Below are positions 9,264 through 18,649 of a stretch of 64,000 nt of DNA, piece after piece; the first letter of the stretch is position 1, and every line of letters starts with the position of its first letter. A program made the position numbers and the translations under genes. Origin of the DNA: Asaia sp037151935 (GTDB taxonomy: Bacteria > Pseudomonadota > Alphaproteobacteria > Acetobacterales > Acetobacteraceae); the NCBI RefSeq assembly GCF_051628905.1, contig NZ_CP157575.1:2108001-2172000 (forward strand). Reading direction: 5' to 3'. The notes under the pieces were generated by a model. That model worked only from the letters and a program-made list of their open reading frames with translations, did no database searches and was not told the origin of the DNA.

Positions 9264-9368
9264 ATGGGGCTCTGCCCCATCCCCCGCCAAAGGGCCGTCG
9301 CCCTTTGGAAACCATCAAATAGGGATGAAAGGGGTGCGCCCCTTTCCGGGGATCGGGGCAGCGCCCCG
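9264..9368. repeat. REP-like block of four GC-rich hairpins
   Basis: Four consecutive perfect stem-loops lie between convergent genes: ATGGGGC/GCCCCAT (9264-9280), CCAAAGGGC/GCCCTTTGG (9287-9308), GAAAGGGG/CCCCTTTC (9327-9346) and CGGGGC/GCCCCG (9354-9368). This resembles the repetitive extragenic palindromes common in acetic acid bacterial genomes. It would also act as a bidirectional transcription barrier between the di-iron genes and ggt. Confidence 0.7.
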
Positions 9369-9382
9369 CAAAGTTTGCTTGT

Positions 9383-11179
9383 TCATTCTCCGGTCGCGCC
9401 ACCGCCTGCATGGCGACGATCATAACCGCCATAGAAATGGCCGTCGGAATGCGATCCGAGTTTGGCACCGCCAGCAAGAACGCCCTCGGCTGAGCCCCAG
9501 GGTTGGTGCGTTTCCAAAGTGTAGCCATGAGCGCGCAATGTGGTCATGACGGGTTCCGACAGGGCGCCGGGTTCGATCTCGACGGCTTCGGGCTGCCATT
9601 GTTCGTGAATGCGCGGCATGTCGACGGCTTCCTGAATGGTCATGCCGTAATCGATCACGCCCAGAATAGCTGCGAGGGTGATGGTGGGTATGCGCGAGCC
9701 GCCGGGGCTGCCGATGGCCATGATGGCCTTCCCATCCCTGGAGAGGATGGTGGGTGACATGGAAGAGAGCGGCGTCTTGCCGGGCGCGATGGCATTGGCC
9801 TTGCTGCCTACGATGCCGAACATGTTCGGCTCGCCGGGTTTGGACGAGAAATCATCCATCTCGTCATTCAGGAAATACCCGGCGCTGCCCGCCATGACCT
9901 TGGCCCCGAACCACCCATTGAGCGTATAGGTGACGGACACGGCGTAACCCGAGTGATCCATGATCGAATATTGCGTTGTTTCGCGTTTTTCGGGCTGCGG
10001 ATCACCAGCCATGAGGCTGGCTGAGGCAACAGCATCTTCGGCAGGGATGCCAGCGCGGATTTTTGCGGCATAAGCCGGGTCGATAAGGTGGGACACGGGG
10101 TTCTTGACGAAGGCAGGATCACCCAGATCGCGTCGATCCGAATAGGTGTGACGCATTGCCTCGACTTCCTGATGTGTCGAGAGCGCGCTGTAGAGCCCTT
10201 CGGATTTGAGGTCGTAGCCCGACAGAATGTTCAGCATTTCACATAGCGCCACACCGCCTCCGCTTGGTGGCGGGGCGGTATCGATCTGATAGCCACGATA
10301 GGTGCAGCGTACCGGCGCCATGACACGCGGTTTATAGGCGCCGAAATCGGCCATGGTCAGCAGGCCGCCATTCTCCTTGCTGACACGCACCGTCTCTTCA
10401 GCGATCCAGCCGCGATAAAAGACATCCGGTCCCTTATCGGCGATGGCCTGAAGAGTATGGGCGAGATCCGTCTGTTTGAAGCGCTCGCCAATCGCGAAGG
10501 GACGGCGGTCGGCGCGCAGAAAGATTTTCGTGGCATAGGGATCGTTGATGAAGGCCTTGGTCGAGGTGTTCAGCAGGTGAACGTCGTTCTCTTCCAGAGT
10601 GTAGCCTTCACCGGCCAGAGCGATAGCAGGGGCCATGACCTTGGCACGCGACAAACGGCCCCAGCGTTTGAGGACGAGATCGAGCCCTGCCACCGTGCCG
10701 GGCACGCCGACCGATTTCCATCCGATGGTAGAGAGCCCCTTGATGATCTTGCCATCCTTGTCCTGATACATCGTTTCGGTAGCCGCAAGCGGAGCGTGTT
10801 CGCGGAAATCGATGAAATAGGCTTTGCCATCCGGCGTGCGCAGGGTCATGAACCCGCCACCGCCGATATTGCCCGCAGCCGGATAGACGACGGCCAGCGC
10901 ATAGCCCACGGCGACGGCGGCATCGACGGCATTGCCGCCGTCACGCAGGATCCTTGCCCCGACATCAGAGGCCAGATGCTGCGCCGAGACCACCATGCCA
11001 TGCGCGCCCAGAGTCGAGGGAATAGGGGGGCGGCTGGTCGTGGCACCGCCGAAATTGAGCGCGTCTCCCCCCGGTGCTGCCTGAGCGGTTGCCAGAGCCG
11101 AAACCGAAACTGCGCAGGAAAGGGCGGAAGCAAAAAGGCGCTGGCGCCAGCGACGGGACGGTGAAGCGGGGAGAGCCAT
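9383..11179 (-). CDS. ggt: Gamma-glutamyltransferase (glutathione hydrolase)
   Basis: A 598-residue exported gamma-glutamyltransferase, which cleaves or transfers the gamma-glutamyl group of glutathione and related peptides in the periplasm. An N-terminal signal peptide ends near residue 35 (ALATAQA). The autoprocessing and catalytic Thr is T401 in ETTQYSIMD; most relatives have TTH here, so the Gln after the Thr pair is a small deviation. The small-subunit motifs GYFLNDEMDDF and SSMSPTI...GSPGGSRI are present. It follows the M1 peptidase gene after 15 bases, in one operon with an upstream TonB-dependent receptor. Confidence 0.95.
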   Translation of the reverse strand: MALPASPSRRWRQRLFASALSCAVSVSALATAQAAPGGDALNFGGATTSRPPIPSTLGAHGMVVSAQHLASDVGARILRDGGNAVDAAVAVGYALAVVYPAAGNIGGGGFMTLRTPDGKAYFIDFREHAPLAATETMYQDKDGKIIKGLSTIGWKSVGVPGTVAGLDLVLKRWGRLSRAKVMAPAIALAGEGYTLEENDVHLLNTSTKAFINDPYATKIFLRADRRPFAIGERFKQTDLAHTLQAIADKGPDVFYRGWIAEETVRVSKENGGLLTMADFGAYKPRVMAPVRCTYRGYQIDTAPPPSGGGVALCEMLNILSGYDLKSEGLYSALSTHQEVEAMRHTYSDRRDLGDPAFVKNPVSHLIDPAYAAKIRAGIPAEDAVASASLMAGDPQPEKRETTQYSIMDHSGYAVSVTYTLNGWFGAKVMAGSAGYFLNDEMDDFSSKPGEPNMFGIVGSKANAIAPGKTPLSSMSPTILSRDGKAIMAIGSPGGSRIPTITLAAILGVIDYGMTIQEAVDMPRIHEQWQPEAVEIEPGALSEPVMTTLRAHGYTLETHQPWGSAEGVLAGGAKLGSHSDGHFYGGYDRRHAGGGATGE

Positions 11180-11194
11180 GGAGCGGTCCTGAAA

Positions 11195-13264
11195 TCAGTG
11201 AGAAAAGGAGGGCGAAGCGGAGAGAGGGGGCGGGCTGAGCGCGTTATTGCTGCGATCGACATCGGGAATGGCGTGATCGGGGTCGATTGTGGCGTTCCGC
11301 ACGGGACTGCCTCCCTTGAGTGTCACCACATGGGTATTCCCGCCGCTCCAGACTTCTGTCGGAATCACGAGGCGTTCGACGCTGCCATCCTCGCGTGTGA
11401 CGGCAAGCGTGACCGGCAGAGGCAGCCATCCCTTGTTGCTGATCGTTAGCGAGACGCCTTTCGCCGGGTCATGATCGGGATAATCGATCGCGTCGAGTGC
11501 GTAATCGGGACTGCGGTTTTCGAAATACCAGCCACGCCAGAACCAGGAGAGATCCTCCCCGGCATCGCTTTCCATCAGGCGAAAGAAATCCGACGGGGTC
11601 GGATGCTTGAACGCCCAGACGGCGATGTAATGGCGAAAGGCGCGGTCGAAGCGTTCCGGCCCCAGAATTTGGCTGCGGAGCAATTCGAGCCCGTAAGCGG
11701 CCTTGAAATAGGCCATGGCATGACGATTGCCGTGCCCCGGAATGGTGGAGGCGGTCATGAGCGGGTCATAGACCGGGTCTGTCAGGATCCTGACGATGTC
11801 ATCGGCAGGCTTGCCCGTGTCGGGGGCGTATTCGCCATCCTGCTTGGGGGCGAACTCCCCCTTGTTGAAATGTTGGGAAGCAAGGGAGTCGATGAAGGTG
11901 TTGAAGCCCTCATCCATGAAGCCGTGGCGGCGCTCATTGCTGCCGACAATCATCGGGAACCATCCATGACCCAGTTCATGGGTGGTGATCCAGAAGAGCT
12001 TGGCATCACGGTCCTGCATGCCGTCGAAAACGATGCCGGGATATTCCATCCCCGCGCCATGACCGCCGACATTGATCGCTGTGGCCCAAGGATAGGGGTA
12101 CCAGCTCGAAGAGAAATACTCGATGCTGTGCTTCACATATTCCGTCGAGCGGTCCCAGGCTTGGGGGCCGATGCCTTCCACCGGATAGACCGACATGGCC
12201 AGTCGCGGGACGGGCTTCAGGCCGGGAGCGGGTGAGATCGGCGGCAGATCCAGCCTTGCGGCATCCCAGAGCAGGGCAGCAGAGGCGACGAACGCCACAT
12301 CACGCGTATTGGGCATGAAAAAATGCCAGCTATGGGTGCCGCTGGCGCCAAGGTGGGAGGCGGCTTCGGTATCGGCCTGACTGCGGATCAGAATGCGTTT
12401 TTCGCTCGTGCGGGCCTGCGCCAGACGCTGGCGCTCCTGCGCGGTAAGAACCTCGCTTTCATTGAGCAGCGCCCCCGATCCGACGACCAAGAAATTCGAA
12501 GGGACAGTGACGCGATAATCGATATCGCCGTAATCGAGATAGAATTCGCCACCCAGATAGGGGGCGGTATCCCAGCCGCGCAGATCGTCGAAAACGGCCA
12601 TGCGTGGATAGAACTGGGCGATCTCGAAAATATTTCCGTTTCGCGATGGGGTGACGGCGGTACGTCCTCCCCAGATTCCGGGCACCTCGTAATGCCACGA
12701 CACGCTGAAGCTGATCGTGCTGGCGGGCGGCAGCGGGGCGGGCAGGGCGATCTGCATCCGCGTGTCGGAAATCAGCGGTGTGACAGTGATTTCCTTTCCG
12801 TGGGCGTCGAGCAGCGCGACATGGTCGATCTGCATTCCCTCGGTATGGCCATGCGCCTTGAAGCGCGCTGGCATGGCGGCAGCGCCCCGTGACGTCTCGC
12901 GGTAGATATTCTGGTCGAGCTGCATCCACAGCACGTTCAGGCTGCTGGGGCTGTTATTGCGATAGGTGATGGTTTCTCGCCCGGTCAGGCGATGGGTGGG
13001 GGCATCGAGCGCCACTTCGATGCGGTAATCGGCCCGGTTACGCCAGTAATCGGGGCCGGGTGTGCCATCGGCAGAACGATAGCGGTTGATCGCCGTCGGA
13101 TAATCGATGGGCGCGAAGATATGTGCGGGTTCCGGCCCGGTTTGGGCCGGAGGGGGAGAGGGGGCCGCCGCGACAAGGAATGTGGCCAGCCCTGTTGCAG
13201 CGCTGGCTCTGAGAAGGGGCTTTGTCGCTGCCCGATAGCGTGGCTTAGAAATTCGCATCGACAC
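11195..13264 (-). CDS. M1 family metallopeptidase, exported
   Basis: A 689-residue zinc metallopeptidase of the gluzincin M1 family. The zinc site is HELGH at residues 429-433, with the third ligand Glu in the downstream MDEGFNTF segment. The exopeptidase motif is GGHGAGMEYPG, a degenerate form of the family GxMEN, in which Asn is replaced by Tyr. A signal peptide spans about residues 1-40. The start lies inside the last 20 bases of the upstream receptor gene, so translation may be coupled; an alternative ATG lies two codons later. With the receptor and Ggt it suggests periplasmic breakdown of imported peptides. Confidence 0.9.
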   Translation of the reverse strand: MSMRISKPRYRAATKPLLRASAATGLATFLVAAAPSPPPAQTGPEPAHIFAPIDYPTAINRYRSADGTPGPDYWRNRADYRIEVALDAPTHRLTGRETITYRNNSPSSLNVLWMQLDQNIYRETSRGAAAMPARFKAHGHTEGMQIDHVALLDAHGKEITVTPLISDTRMQIALPAPLPPASTISFSVSWHYEVPGIWGGRTAVTPSRNGNIFEIAQFYPRMAVFDDLRGWDTAPYLGGEFYLDYGDIDYRVTVPSNFLVVGSGALLNESEVLTAQERQRLAQARTSEKRILIRSQADTEAASHLGASGTHSWHFFMPNTRDVAFVASAALLWDAARLDLPPISPAPGLKPVPRLAMSVYPVEGIGPQAWDRSTEYVKHSIEYFSSSWYPYPWATAINVGGHGAGMEYPGIVFDGMQDRDAKLFWITTHELGHGWFPMIVGSNERRHGFMDEGFNTFIDSLASQHFNKGEFAPKQDGEYAPDTGKPADDIVRILTDPVYDPLMTASTIPGHGNRHAMAYFKAAYGLELLRSQILGPERFDRAFRHYIAVWAFKHPTPSDFFRLMESDAGEDLSWFWRGWYFENRSPDYALDAIDYPDHDPAKGVSLTISNKGWLPLPVTLAVTREDGSVERLVIPTEVWSGGNTHVVTLKGGSPVRNATIDPDHAIPDVDRSNNALSPPPLSASPSFSH

Positions 13265-15800
13265 GGCCGAAATAATAGGCGCCGGTCATCGAAAGCGGAG
13301 AGGCTGAGTCGTAGATCTTCGGGCCGAGATAATTCACGACAGCCGGCACCATGCGGGGGCGCTGGTTGAAGATGTTGTTCGAACCGATCGCGACGCGCCA
13401 GTGCTTGTTGAAGCGATAGGCCACCTCAAGATCGGTGGTCCAGACGGGCGTGTTTTCGAAAGGCAGGAAGGTTGTGGTGGAATAGCGGACAGAGGAAGGC
13501 GCGAGGTCTTCATAGGTGAGCAGCGTCTTGTAGGAGCCAAAACGCGTCTCGCGCAGATTGACGCCCCACTTGCCGTAATCCCAATGTGCGTTGAGGATGA
13601 TTTTCGAGCGCGGCACGCCCTGGGCCGAGGCCTGGGTCTGGGCATTGGCAAACGGATTATTGAAAATATTGGTGTTGAGATGGCTCACCACCGTGCGGTT
13701 CAGATTGAGCAGCATGGACAGGTCGAGCGAGCCGTAGCGATGCAGCAGAAAGCGGTAATCGCCCTGGATATCCAGACCCTGTGTGCGGGTGCTGGCGGCG
13801 TTGGCATAGTAATTGGCCTTGATGTTGCTCAGGGAAACGCCGTTGCCTGTAGCGATATCGACGCCCGAAGCCTGAATCGCCTCAAGGGCCGAAGTGCCAG
13901 CAATGCTCGAGGCGGCCAGAATACGGTCGCGTATATTGATCTGATAGACATCGGCGGAGATGTGGAAACGATCGATCGGCTCGAGCACGATGCCGCCTTC
14001 GGCGCTGGTCGACCGCTCGGGCTTGAGCTGTGACGCCCCGATGGCGCGTGCGGCAGCGCTATTCGCGCCAAGAAGGCCCGATGCGCCTGTGGGCGAGACA
14101 CTGAGTGAGCTGTAATGCTCCTCGGCCAGTGTTGGCGCGCGGAAGCCGGTGCTGATCGTGCCGCGAATGGCGATACGACGTGTGAAATCATAGCGTGTGG
14201 TGACCTTGCCGGTCTCGGTATTGCCTGCGTCGGTGTAGTGCTCGAAGCGGCCCGCAAAATCGAGATCCCAGTGCTTCAGTGGGTGGAAATCGCCATCCAG
14301 ATATCCGGCCCAGACATTGCGCTGCCACGTGCCCGCGCTGACCGGCGATATCCCCGCATAGCCTGACGTGCCGCCATAGAGATAGGACGCATCATTGCCC
14401 GCCCCGACATGGTACATTTCCAGACGATGCTCGGCGCCCATGGCGAAGGTCATGGGGGTGGCCATGCCGACATTGAAATTACGGCGCATGTCGAAATTGC
14501 TCGTCCACTGGGCCATGCGATAGGTCGCGGCACGTGTGGTTGTGGGCGAATAGCCATAGATCTTGGCATAACTGGAATTATAGGTGTTCTTGACGCCGAT
14601 ATCGTCGTCATCCTCGCCGTAAAGCGTACTCAGATCCCAGTTGAAGCCAAAAAGATTATCGCCCTTCAGGCCAAGATTGGCCTGAAAATTATTCTCGTCG
14701 ATCGTCTCAAGCGGCGAGAAGCCATAGGGATAGATCGTGGTCGGGGCCGAGGCGCCGGGTAGACGATAATTCTCATAGGCTTCGGCGTGACGATGCGCAT
14801 AGGTGATCAGCCCGTAAGTGCGCAGGCCCTCGACAACATCCTTGCCCCATTCGATCGAGAGATTTTCGCGCGTCTCTTCTGGCGTGCTTTCGATCTTGTT
14901 CGAGTTGGCAGGCCAACTCGACGTGGCGGTCCAGCGATGGTCACGCGTGCTCTTGTTATCGGCAACGAAATGATCTGTGTGATAGACCTGACCGGAAATA
15001 TGGACAAAGCCGTCGCTGCCCCATTTATGGCCGCCATCGGCACCGATCAGATATTGCCAGCCATCGCCATTATAGGCATTCGCGCCAGTCTGGGCGTAGG
15101 TATGAATGCCATGATCGGTTTTTTTGGTGATGATATTCACCACCCCGGCGATGGCGTCAGACCCGTACATGGCGGCAGCGCCATCGCGCAGCACCTCCAT
15201 ATGATCGATAGCCCCTGCCGGGATCATGTTCAGATCGACCGGGGTAGTCCCCCCCGCCATATTGCCGGTGATGTTGCGTCGCTTGCCATCGACCAGCACC
15301 AGGACCTCATTGGCCGAAAGCCCACGCATACGGATGGATGAGGTCAGGGCCGCCGTATCGTTTCCCAGTGCCGAAACGCTGATGGACGGGTCGAGACGCG
15401 CCAGAACACTGGCAAGGTTCAGCTCACCGGTGCGTTCCATCTGGGCCTGGGTATAGAGGGTGATAGGCGAAGAGCTGTCACGTACGCGCTTGTTGGACGA
15501 GCGTGTTCCTGTGACGATAATGGCCTCGTTGCCCCCATCAGCACCCTTGTCGGCATTTTTCTTGCGACGCGGAGCCGATGCGCTTTTCCCGACAGGATCA
15601 TTCCGCGTGGCAGATTTCTGCGACGCGTCAGCGGCAGGGCGATGGCCGTGCGGTTTATGCTGGCCGTGCAGAACTGCACCTGTGTCAGCAGCAAGAGCCG
15701 GGCGCGAAAAACCCTGGAAAAGGGCAGTAGACGAAATCAGGGCCAGAAGAAGGGTTTTCGGCGCAAGGGTCTTTCTGGCAGCCGGCAGCTTACGGGGCAT
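13245..15800 (-). CDS. TonB-dependent receptor, peptidase-linked
   Basis: An 851-residue outer-membrane active transporter. A signal peptide ends near residue 38 (ALA), followed by a low-complexity His/Lys/Ala stretch. The plug domain has VLARLDPSISVSALG, IRMRGLSANEVLVLVDGKR and LRDGAAAMYGSDAIAGVVNI, and the C-terminal barrel ends in YYFGRVDANF with the usual terminal Phe. This plug type is common in receptors of unknown ligand. The gene leads an operon with an M1 metallopeptidase and gamma-glutamyltransferase, so peptides or glutathione-like compounds are the most reasonable guess at substrate. Energy would come from the TonB/ExbBD system at 40.7-43.6 kb. Confidence 0.93.
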   Translation of the reverse strand: MPRKLPAARKTLAPKTLLLALISSTALFQGFSRPALAADTGAVLHGQHKPHGHRPAADASQKSATRNDPVGKSASAPRRKKNADKGADGGNEAIIVTGTRSSNKRVRDSSSPITLYTQAQMERTGELNLASVLARLDPSISVSALGNDTAALTSSIRMRGLSANEVLVLVDGKRRNITGNMAGGTTPVDLNMIPAGAIDHMEVLRDGAAAMYGSDAIAGVVNIITKKTDHGIHTYAQTGANAYNGDGWQYLIGADGGHKWGSDGFVHISGQVYHTDHFVADNKSTRDHRWTATSSWPANSNKIESTPEETRENLSIEWGKDVVEGLRTYGLITYAHRHAEAYENYRLPGASAPTTIYPYGFSPLETIDENNFQANLGLKGDNLFGFNWDLSTLYGEDDDDIGVKNTYNSSYAKIYGYSPTTTRAATYRMAQWTSNFDMRRNFNVGMATPMTFAMGAEHRLEMYHVGAGNDASYLYGGTSGYAGISPVSAGTWQRNVWAGYLDGDFHPLKHWDLDFAGRFEHYTDAGNTETGKVTTRYDFTRRIAIRGTISTGFRAPTLAEEHYSSLSVSPTGASGLLGANSAAARAIGASQLKPERSTSAEGGIVLEPIDRFHISADVYQINIRDRILAASSIAGTSALEAIQASGVDIATGNGVSLSNIKANYYANAASTRTQGLDIQGDYRFLLHRYGSLDLSMLLNLNRTVVSHLNTNIFNNPFANAQTQASAQGVPRSKIILNAHWDYGKWGVNLRETRFGSYKTLLTYEDLAPSSVRYSTTTFLPFENTPVWTTDLEVAYRFNKHWRVAIGSNNIFNQRPRMVPAVVNYLGPKIYDSASPLSMTGAYYFGRVDANF

Positions 15801-16243
15801 TCACGGAGATCTTTCAGCACGATATCATTACGATACGAATTCGTAATATCCGAGCATAAGCTGACCTGATGGGCAATAAACGAAAAGGAAACTTTATGTA
15901 ACATATTATTTTATAACACAGGAACGTTGTGGATTGTGTTTTTGTGATATTGACTCTGCGGTGGTTCGAAAGGTCTGGTTTTGCGGCGGGCTCTAGGCGT
16001 CGTTGGTCCAGTAATGCCGAATGATGTTCATCGCTGGCCGATGAACTCTATTATCGGCTATTTCAGGCTATCCGAGTCAAAGCGGCAGAAGCCGATTTAT
16101 GCTATCATCGATTGAGATGGCTTGTCGCGCTGCGCCGATAGCGGTGCTGTCGCGCCTCGTCACGATTTTCTGGTTTTTCGAGAATGCCTTCTTGCAGAGG
16201 ATGCTCTGTTGCCCGACCCGTCTAAGGCTCGTGACGTCATCAG
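15801..16243. other. 443-base region without a recognisable gene
   Basis: The first 100 bases are AT-rich and hold the promoter side of the receptor gene, including the palindrome at 15828-15847. The remainder (about 15950-16240) has no coding region I can support. A faint transposase-like reading on the minus strand is too weak to annotate. Confidence 0.6.
15828..15847. promoter_or_regulatory. Palindrome upstream of the peptidase-linked receptor
   Basis: An interrupted dyad ATTACGA-n6-TCGTAAT contains the perfect 12-base palindrome TACGAATTCGTA (15834-15845). It lies about 30-45 bases upstream of the receptor start and is a plausible repressor or activator site. I cannot assign the regulator. 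Confidence 0.4.
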
Positions 16244-17281
16244 TCAGTGGGACAGCCCCAGGAATTTTTCCGTATCGGGGTCGACGGGGATGCCGATCTT
16301 ATTTCTTTCGAGGGCTTCTTCCCATTCCTTGTCGCCCGGCGCGCAGACGGGTACGCTCGGTTCGGCTGGGGGGGAGGCGTGGAGAAGGCCGAGATAATGC
16401 GCCATTCCGGCCTCAAAAGCCTCCTGACCGATGAATCGTGCCGGGTCGAACGCGACCATGATATGGCCGACATCCTGTGGCTTCGTGCCGCTCTGCGCGT
16501 CGGCGGTCGAGACCATGACAGGGTCGGGATCCGCACCGGCCAGAATAGCGGAGAGAATGGTCACCATGCCCGCAAGCGCCGCGCCTTTATGGCCATAGGC
16601 CATGCCGCCAAGCGGTTGCAGAAACCGCGCCTGCATGGCGTCGAGTGTGGGATGGCCTTCCTCATTCAGGGCCACTTCGGGCGGCAGGGGCAAGCCAAGG
16701 CTGCGATAGAGCTTTACACGATTGAAGGGGATGGAAGACGTGGCCATGTCGAGAAGCCAAGGATTGCGGTTGCGCACAGGCGCCCCCATGGCGATAGGGT
16801 TGGTGCCATGAAACGGCGCCCGTCCTCCTGCCAGAGCGACGGCGCGGTCGGAATTGCTCAGCACGAGCGAGACGAAGCCTTTTTCGGCAGCGGCCAGCGC
16901 ATAGGCGCCTCCAGCGCCATAATGGGTGGAATGATGCACGGTGACGGCGCCTATCCCCGCATGGCGGGCCAGAGCGACGGCCTGATCCATGGCGTGGTAG
17001 GACGCCGCATGGGCGAGGCCGAAATCGGCGTCGAGCCGACCGGTTGCAGGGGCCGTCTGTTCGAAGCGACGCTGAGGGCGCCGGTTCACTCCGCCGTTCT
17101 GGAGCATGTCGACATAATAGCCGATCAGCCTCACGCCGTGGCTGTCCGTGCCCAGGTGTGACGCATGCATAAGGGCACGCACGGTTCCTGCGGCATCTTC
17201 AGGCAAGGCCCCTGCGGCGATGAGTCTGGACTGGCAGGCCTCTGCGAGCAGGGCAGCCGGGTAGCGTGTGGCGTCGGTCAT
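16244..17281 (-). CDS. Ldh2/malate-lactate dehydrogenase family oxidoreductase
   Basis: A 345-residue member of the non-Rossmann NAD(P)-dependent dehydrogenase family that includes YbiC/ComC-type malate or sulfolactate dehydrogenases, ureidoglycolate dehydrogenase and 2,3-diketogulonate reductase. Family hallmarks are ASHLGTDSHGVRL near residue 40-52, VHHSTHYGAGGAYALAA, GTNPIAMGAP and LLDMATSSIPFNRV. The substrate is a 2-hydroxy or 2-oxo acid that cannot be fixed from sequence. It follows the DAACS symporter after 19 bases in an operon also carrying a TonB-dependent receptor, so it probably catalyses the first oxidation step of the imported acid. Confidence 0.88.
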   Translation of the reverse strand: MTDATRYPAALLAEACQSRLIAAGALPEDAAGTVRALMHASHLGTDSHGVRLIGYYVDMLQNGGVNRRPQRRFEQTAPATGRLDADFGLAHAASYHAMDQAVALARHAGIGAVTVHHSTHYGAGGAYALAAAEKGFVSLVLSNSDRAVALAGGRAPFHGTNPIAMGAPVRNRNPWLLDMATSSIPFNRVKLYRSLGLPLPPEVALNEEGHPTLDAMQARFLQPLGGMAYGHKGAALAGMVTILSAILAGADPDPVMVSTADAQSGTKPQDVGHIMVAFDPARFIGQEAFEAGMAHYLGLLHASPPAEPSVPVCAPGDKEWEEALERNKIGIPVDPDTEKFLGLSH

Positions 17282-17300
17282 GGCGATCCGTCTTCAGCGG

Positions 17301-18584
17301 TTATTGGGAGCCGAGCATCTTCTGTGCCCGTTCGCGATCGAGCGCGCCTTCCCATGCTGCAAGAACGACTGGCGCAACGCAATTCCCTGCCAGATTGCCT
17401 ACGGCGCGCGCGATGCCGCTAAACCAGTCCACGGCGATCAGCAGAACAAGGCTCGAAAGCGGGATGGAAGGCGCTGCGGCCATGGTGGCGGCCAGCACGA
17501 CGATGGCAATGCCCGGCACACCATGCGCGCCTTTCGAGGTAATGAGTGCCGTGGCCAGCATCGAGAGGATCTGCGTGAGGGTCAGTGGCGTGTGGGTGAC
17601 CTCGGCCAGAAAGACGACGGCGAAGCCGAGATAGATCGAGAGCGCGTCGAGATTGAGCGAATACCCGGCGGGTACGACGAGCCCGACGACCTGTCTCGAG
17701 ATGCCCATCGCCTCGAGCTTTGTCATGATGCTGGGTAATACGGAGTCGGAGCTTGTGGTGGCCGTGACGATCAGGATCTCTTCGCGGAAATAACGCGCGA
17801 AACGCAGCGGGTTGATGCCGCAGATCTGAAGCAGCCCGCCGAGAATGACGACGATGAACACGGCGATGGCGCTGAAATAGAGAATGACGAAAAGCGCCAG
17901 ATGATCGATGGCGTCCAGCCCGTATTCGGCCACAGTCGTCGAGACAGCGCCGAATACGCCGAGAGGGGCGGTCGCGATGATGACGCGCATCATGCGTGAG
18001 AAAAGCGCCGAAAAGCTGTCGATCAGCCTGGTGATGGGCGCACCGGCTTCTCCCAGTCGTGACAGGCAGCAGCCAAGCAGAACCGCGAAGAACAGGATCT
18101 GGAGAATATTGCCTTCTGCAAAGGCCGCGATCGGCGAACGGGGAATGAGGTTGAGGATAAAGCCCGTAACGCCCTGGCCATGCAGCGCATGGGCATTGGC
18201 GGCATAGCTTGCCACGGCACGGGCGTCTTCCACGCTCGGTGTGTAGTGCATGCCGCGTCCCGGATGGAGAAGCAGGGCCGCGCCGACGGAGAGAAGCAGC
18301 ACGATCGTGGTCATGGCTTCGAAATAGATGAGCGCCCGGCTGCCGAGCCGACCCACAGCGCCCAGAGAACCCGCGCCGGTAATGCCGCTCACGACGATGC
18401 AGAACAGCAACGGCCCCACGATCATGAGGATGAGCCGCAGAAAAAGATCGGTCAGCCAGCGACACTGATGGGCGAGATGCGGGGCGAAAAGTCCGAGAAG
18501 AATGCCGCCTATGGTGGCGACGATGACCTGAATGAAAATACCGGGGCGATAGCGGGAGGATTTCTTCAGATCATGAGCGCTCAA
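17301..18584 (-). CDS. Dicarboxylate/amino acid:cation symporter (DAACS family)
   Basis: A 427-residue inner-membrane symporter of the GltP/DctA family with about eight membrane segments and the re-entrant loop motifs: the serine-rich TATTSSDSVLPSIMTKLE and PAGYSLNLDALSIYLG. In DctA the second motif reads PTGYSFNLDG; the variants here at Thr, Phe and Gly may change substrate preference. It lies between a receptor and a dehydrogenase gene (65- and 19-base gaps), indicating that it carries the receptor's ligand from periplasm to cytoplasm. Likely substrate: a C4-type or hydroxy-dicarboxylate, by inference. Confidence 0.92.
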   Translation of the reverse strand: MSAHDLKKSSRYRPGIFIQVIVATIGGILLGLFAPHLAHQCRWLTDLFLRLILMIVGPLLFCIVVSGITGAGSLGAVGRLGSRALIYFEAMTTIVLLLSVGAALLLHPGRGMHYTPSVEDARAVASYAANAHALHGQGVTGFILNLIPRSPIAAFAEGNILQILFFAVLLGCCLSRLGEAGAPITRLIDSFSALFSRMMRVIIATAPLGVFGAVSTTVAEYGLDAIDHLALFVILYFSAIAVFIVVILGGLLQICGINPLRFARYFREEILIVTATTSSDSVLPSIMTKLEAMGISRQVVGLVVPAGYSLNLDALSIYLGFAVVFLAEVTHTPLTLTQILSMLATALITSKGAHGVPGIAIVVLAATMAAAPSIPLSSLVLLIAVDWFSGIARAVGNLAGNCVAPVVLAAWEGALDRERAQKMLGSQ

Positions 18585-18649
18585 ATCGATTCTCCGGCCA
18601 GAAAACGCATGGGTGCCGGATCACGAAAGGTAGATCCGGCAGCGAAACA

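Noticed and set aside
16080..16235. A minus-strand reading with a faint IS5-like transposase C-terminus (KIVTRRDSTA)
   Set aside because: Only a handful of residues fit, the match breaks down quickly, and no terminal inverted repeats or target duplication are visible. A protein search of this stretch would settle it.
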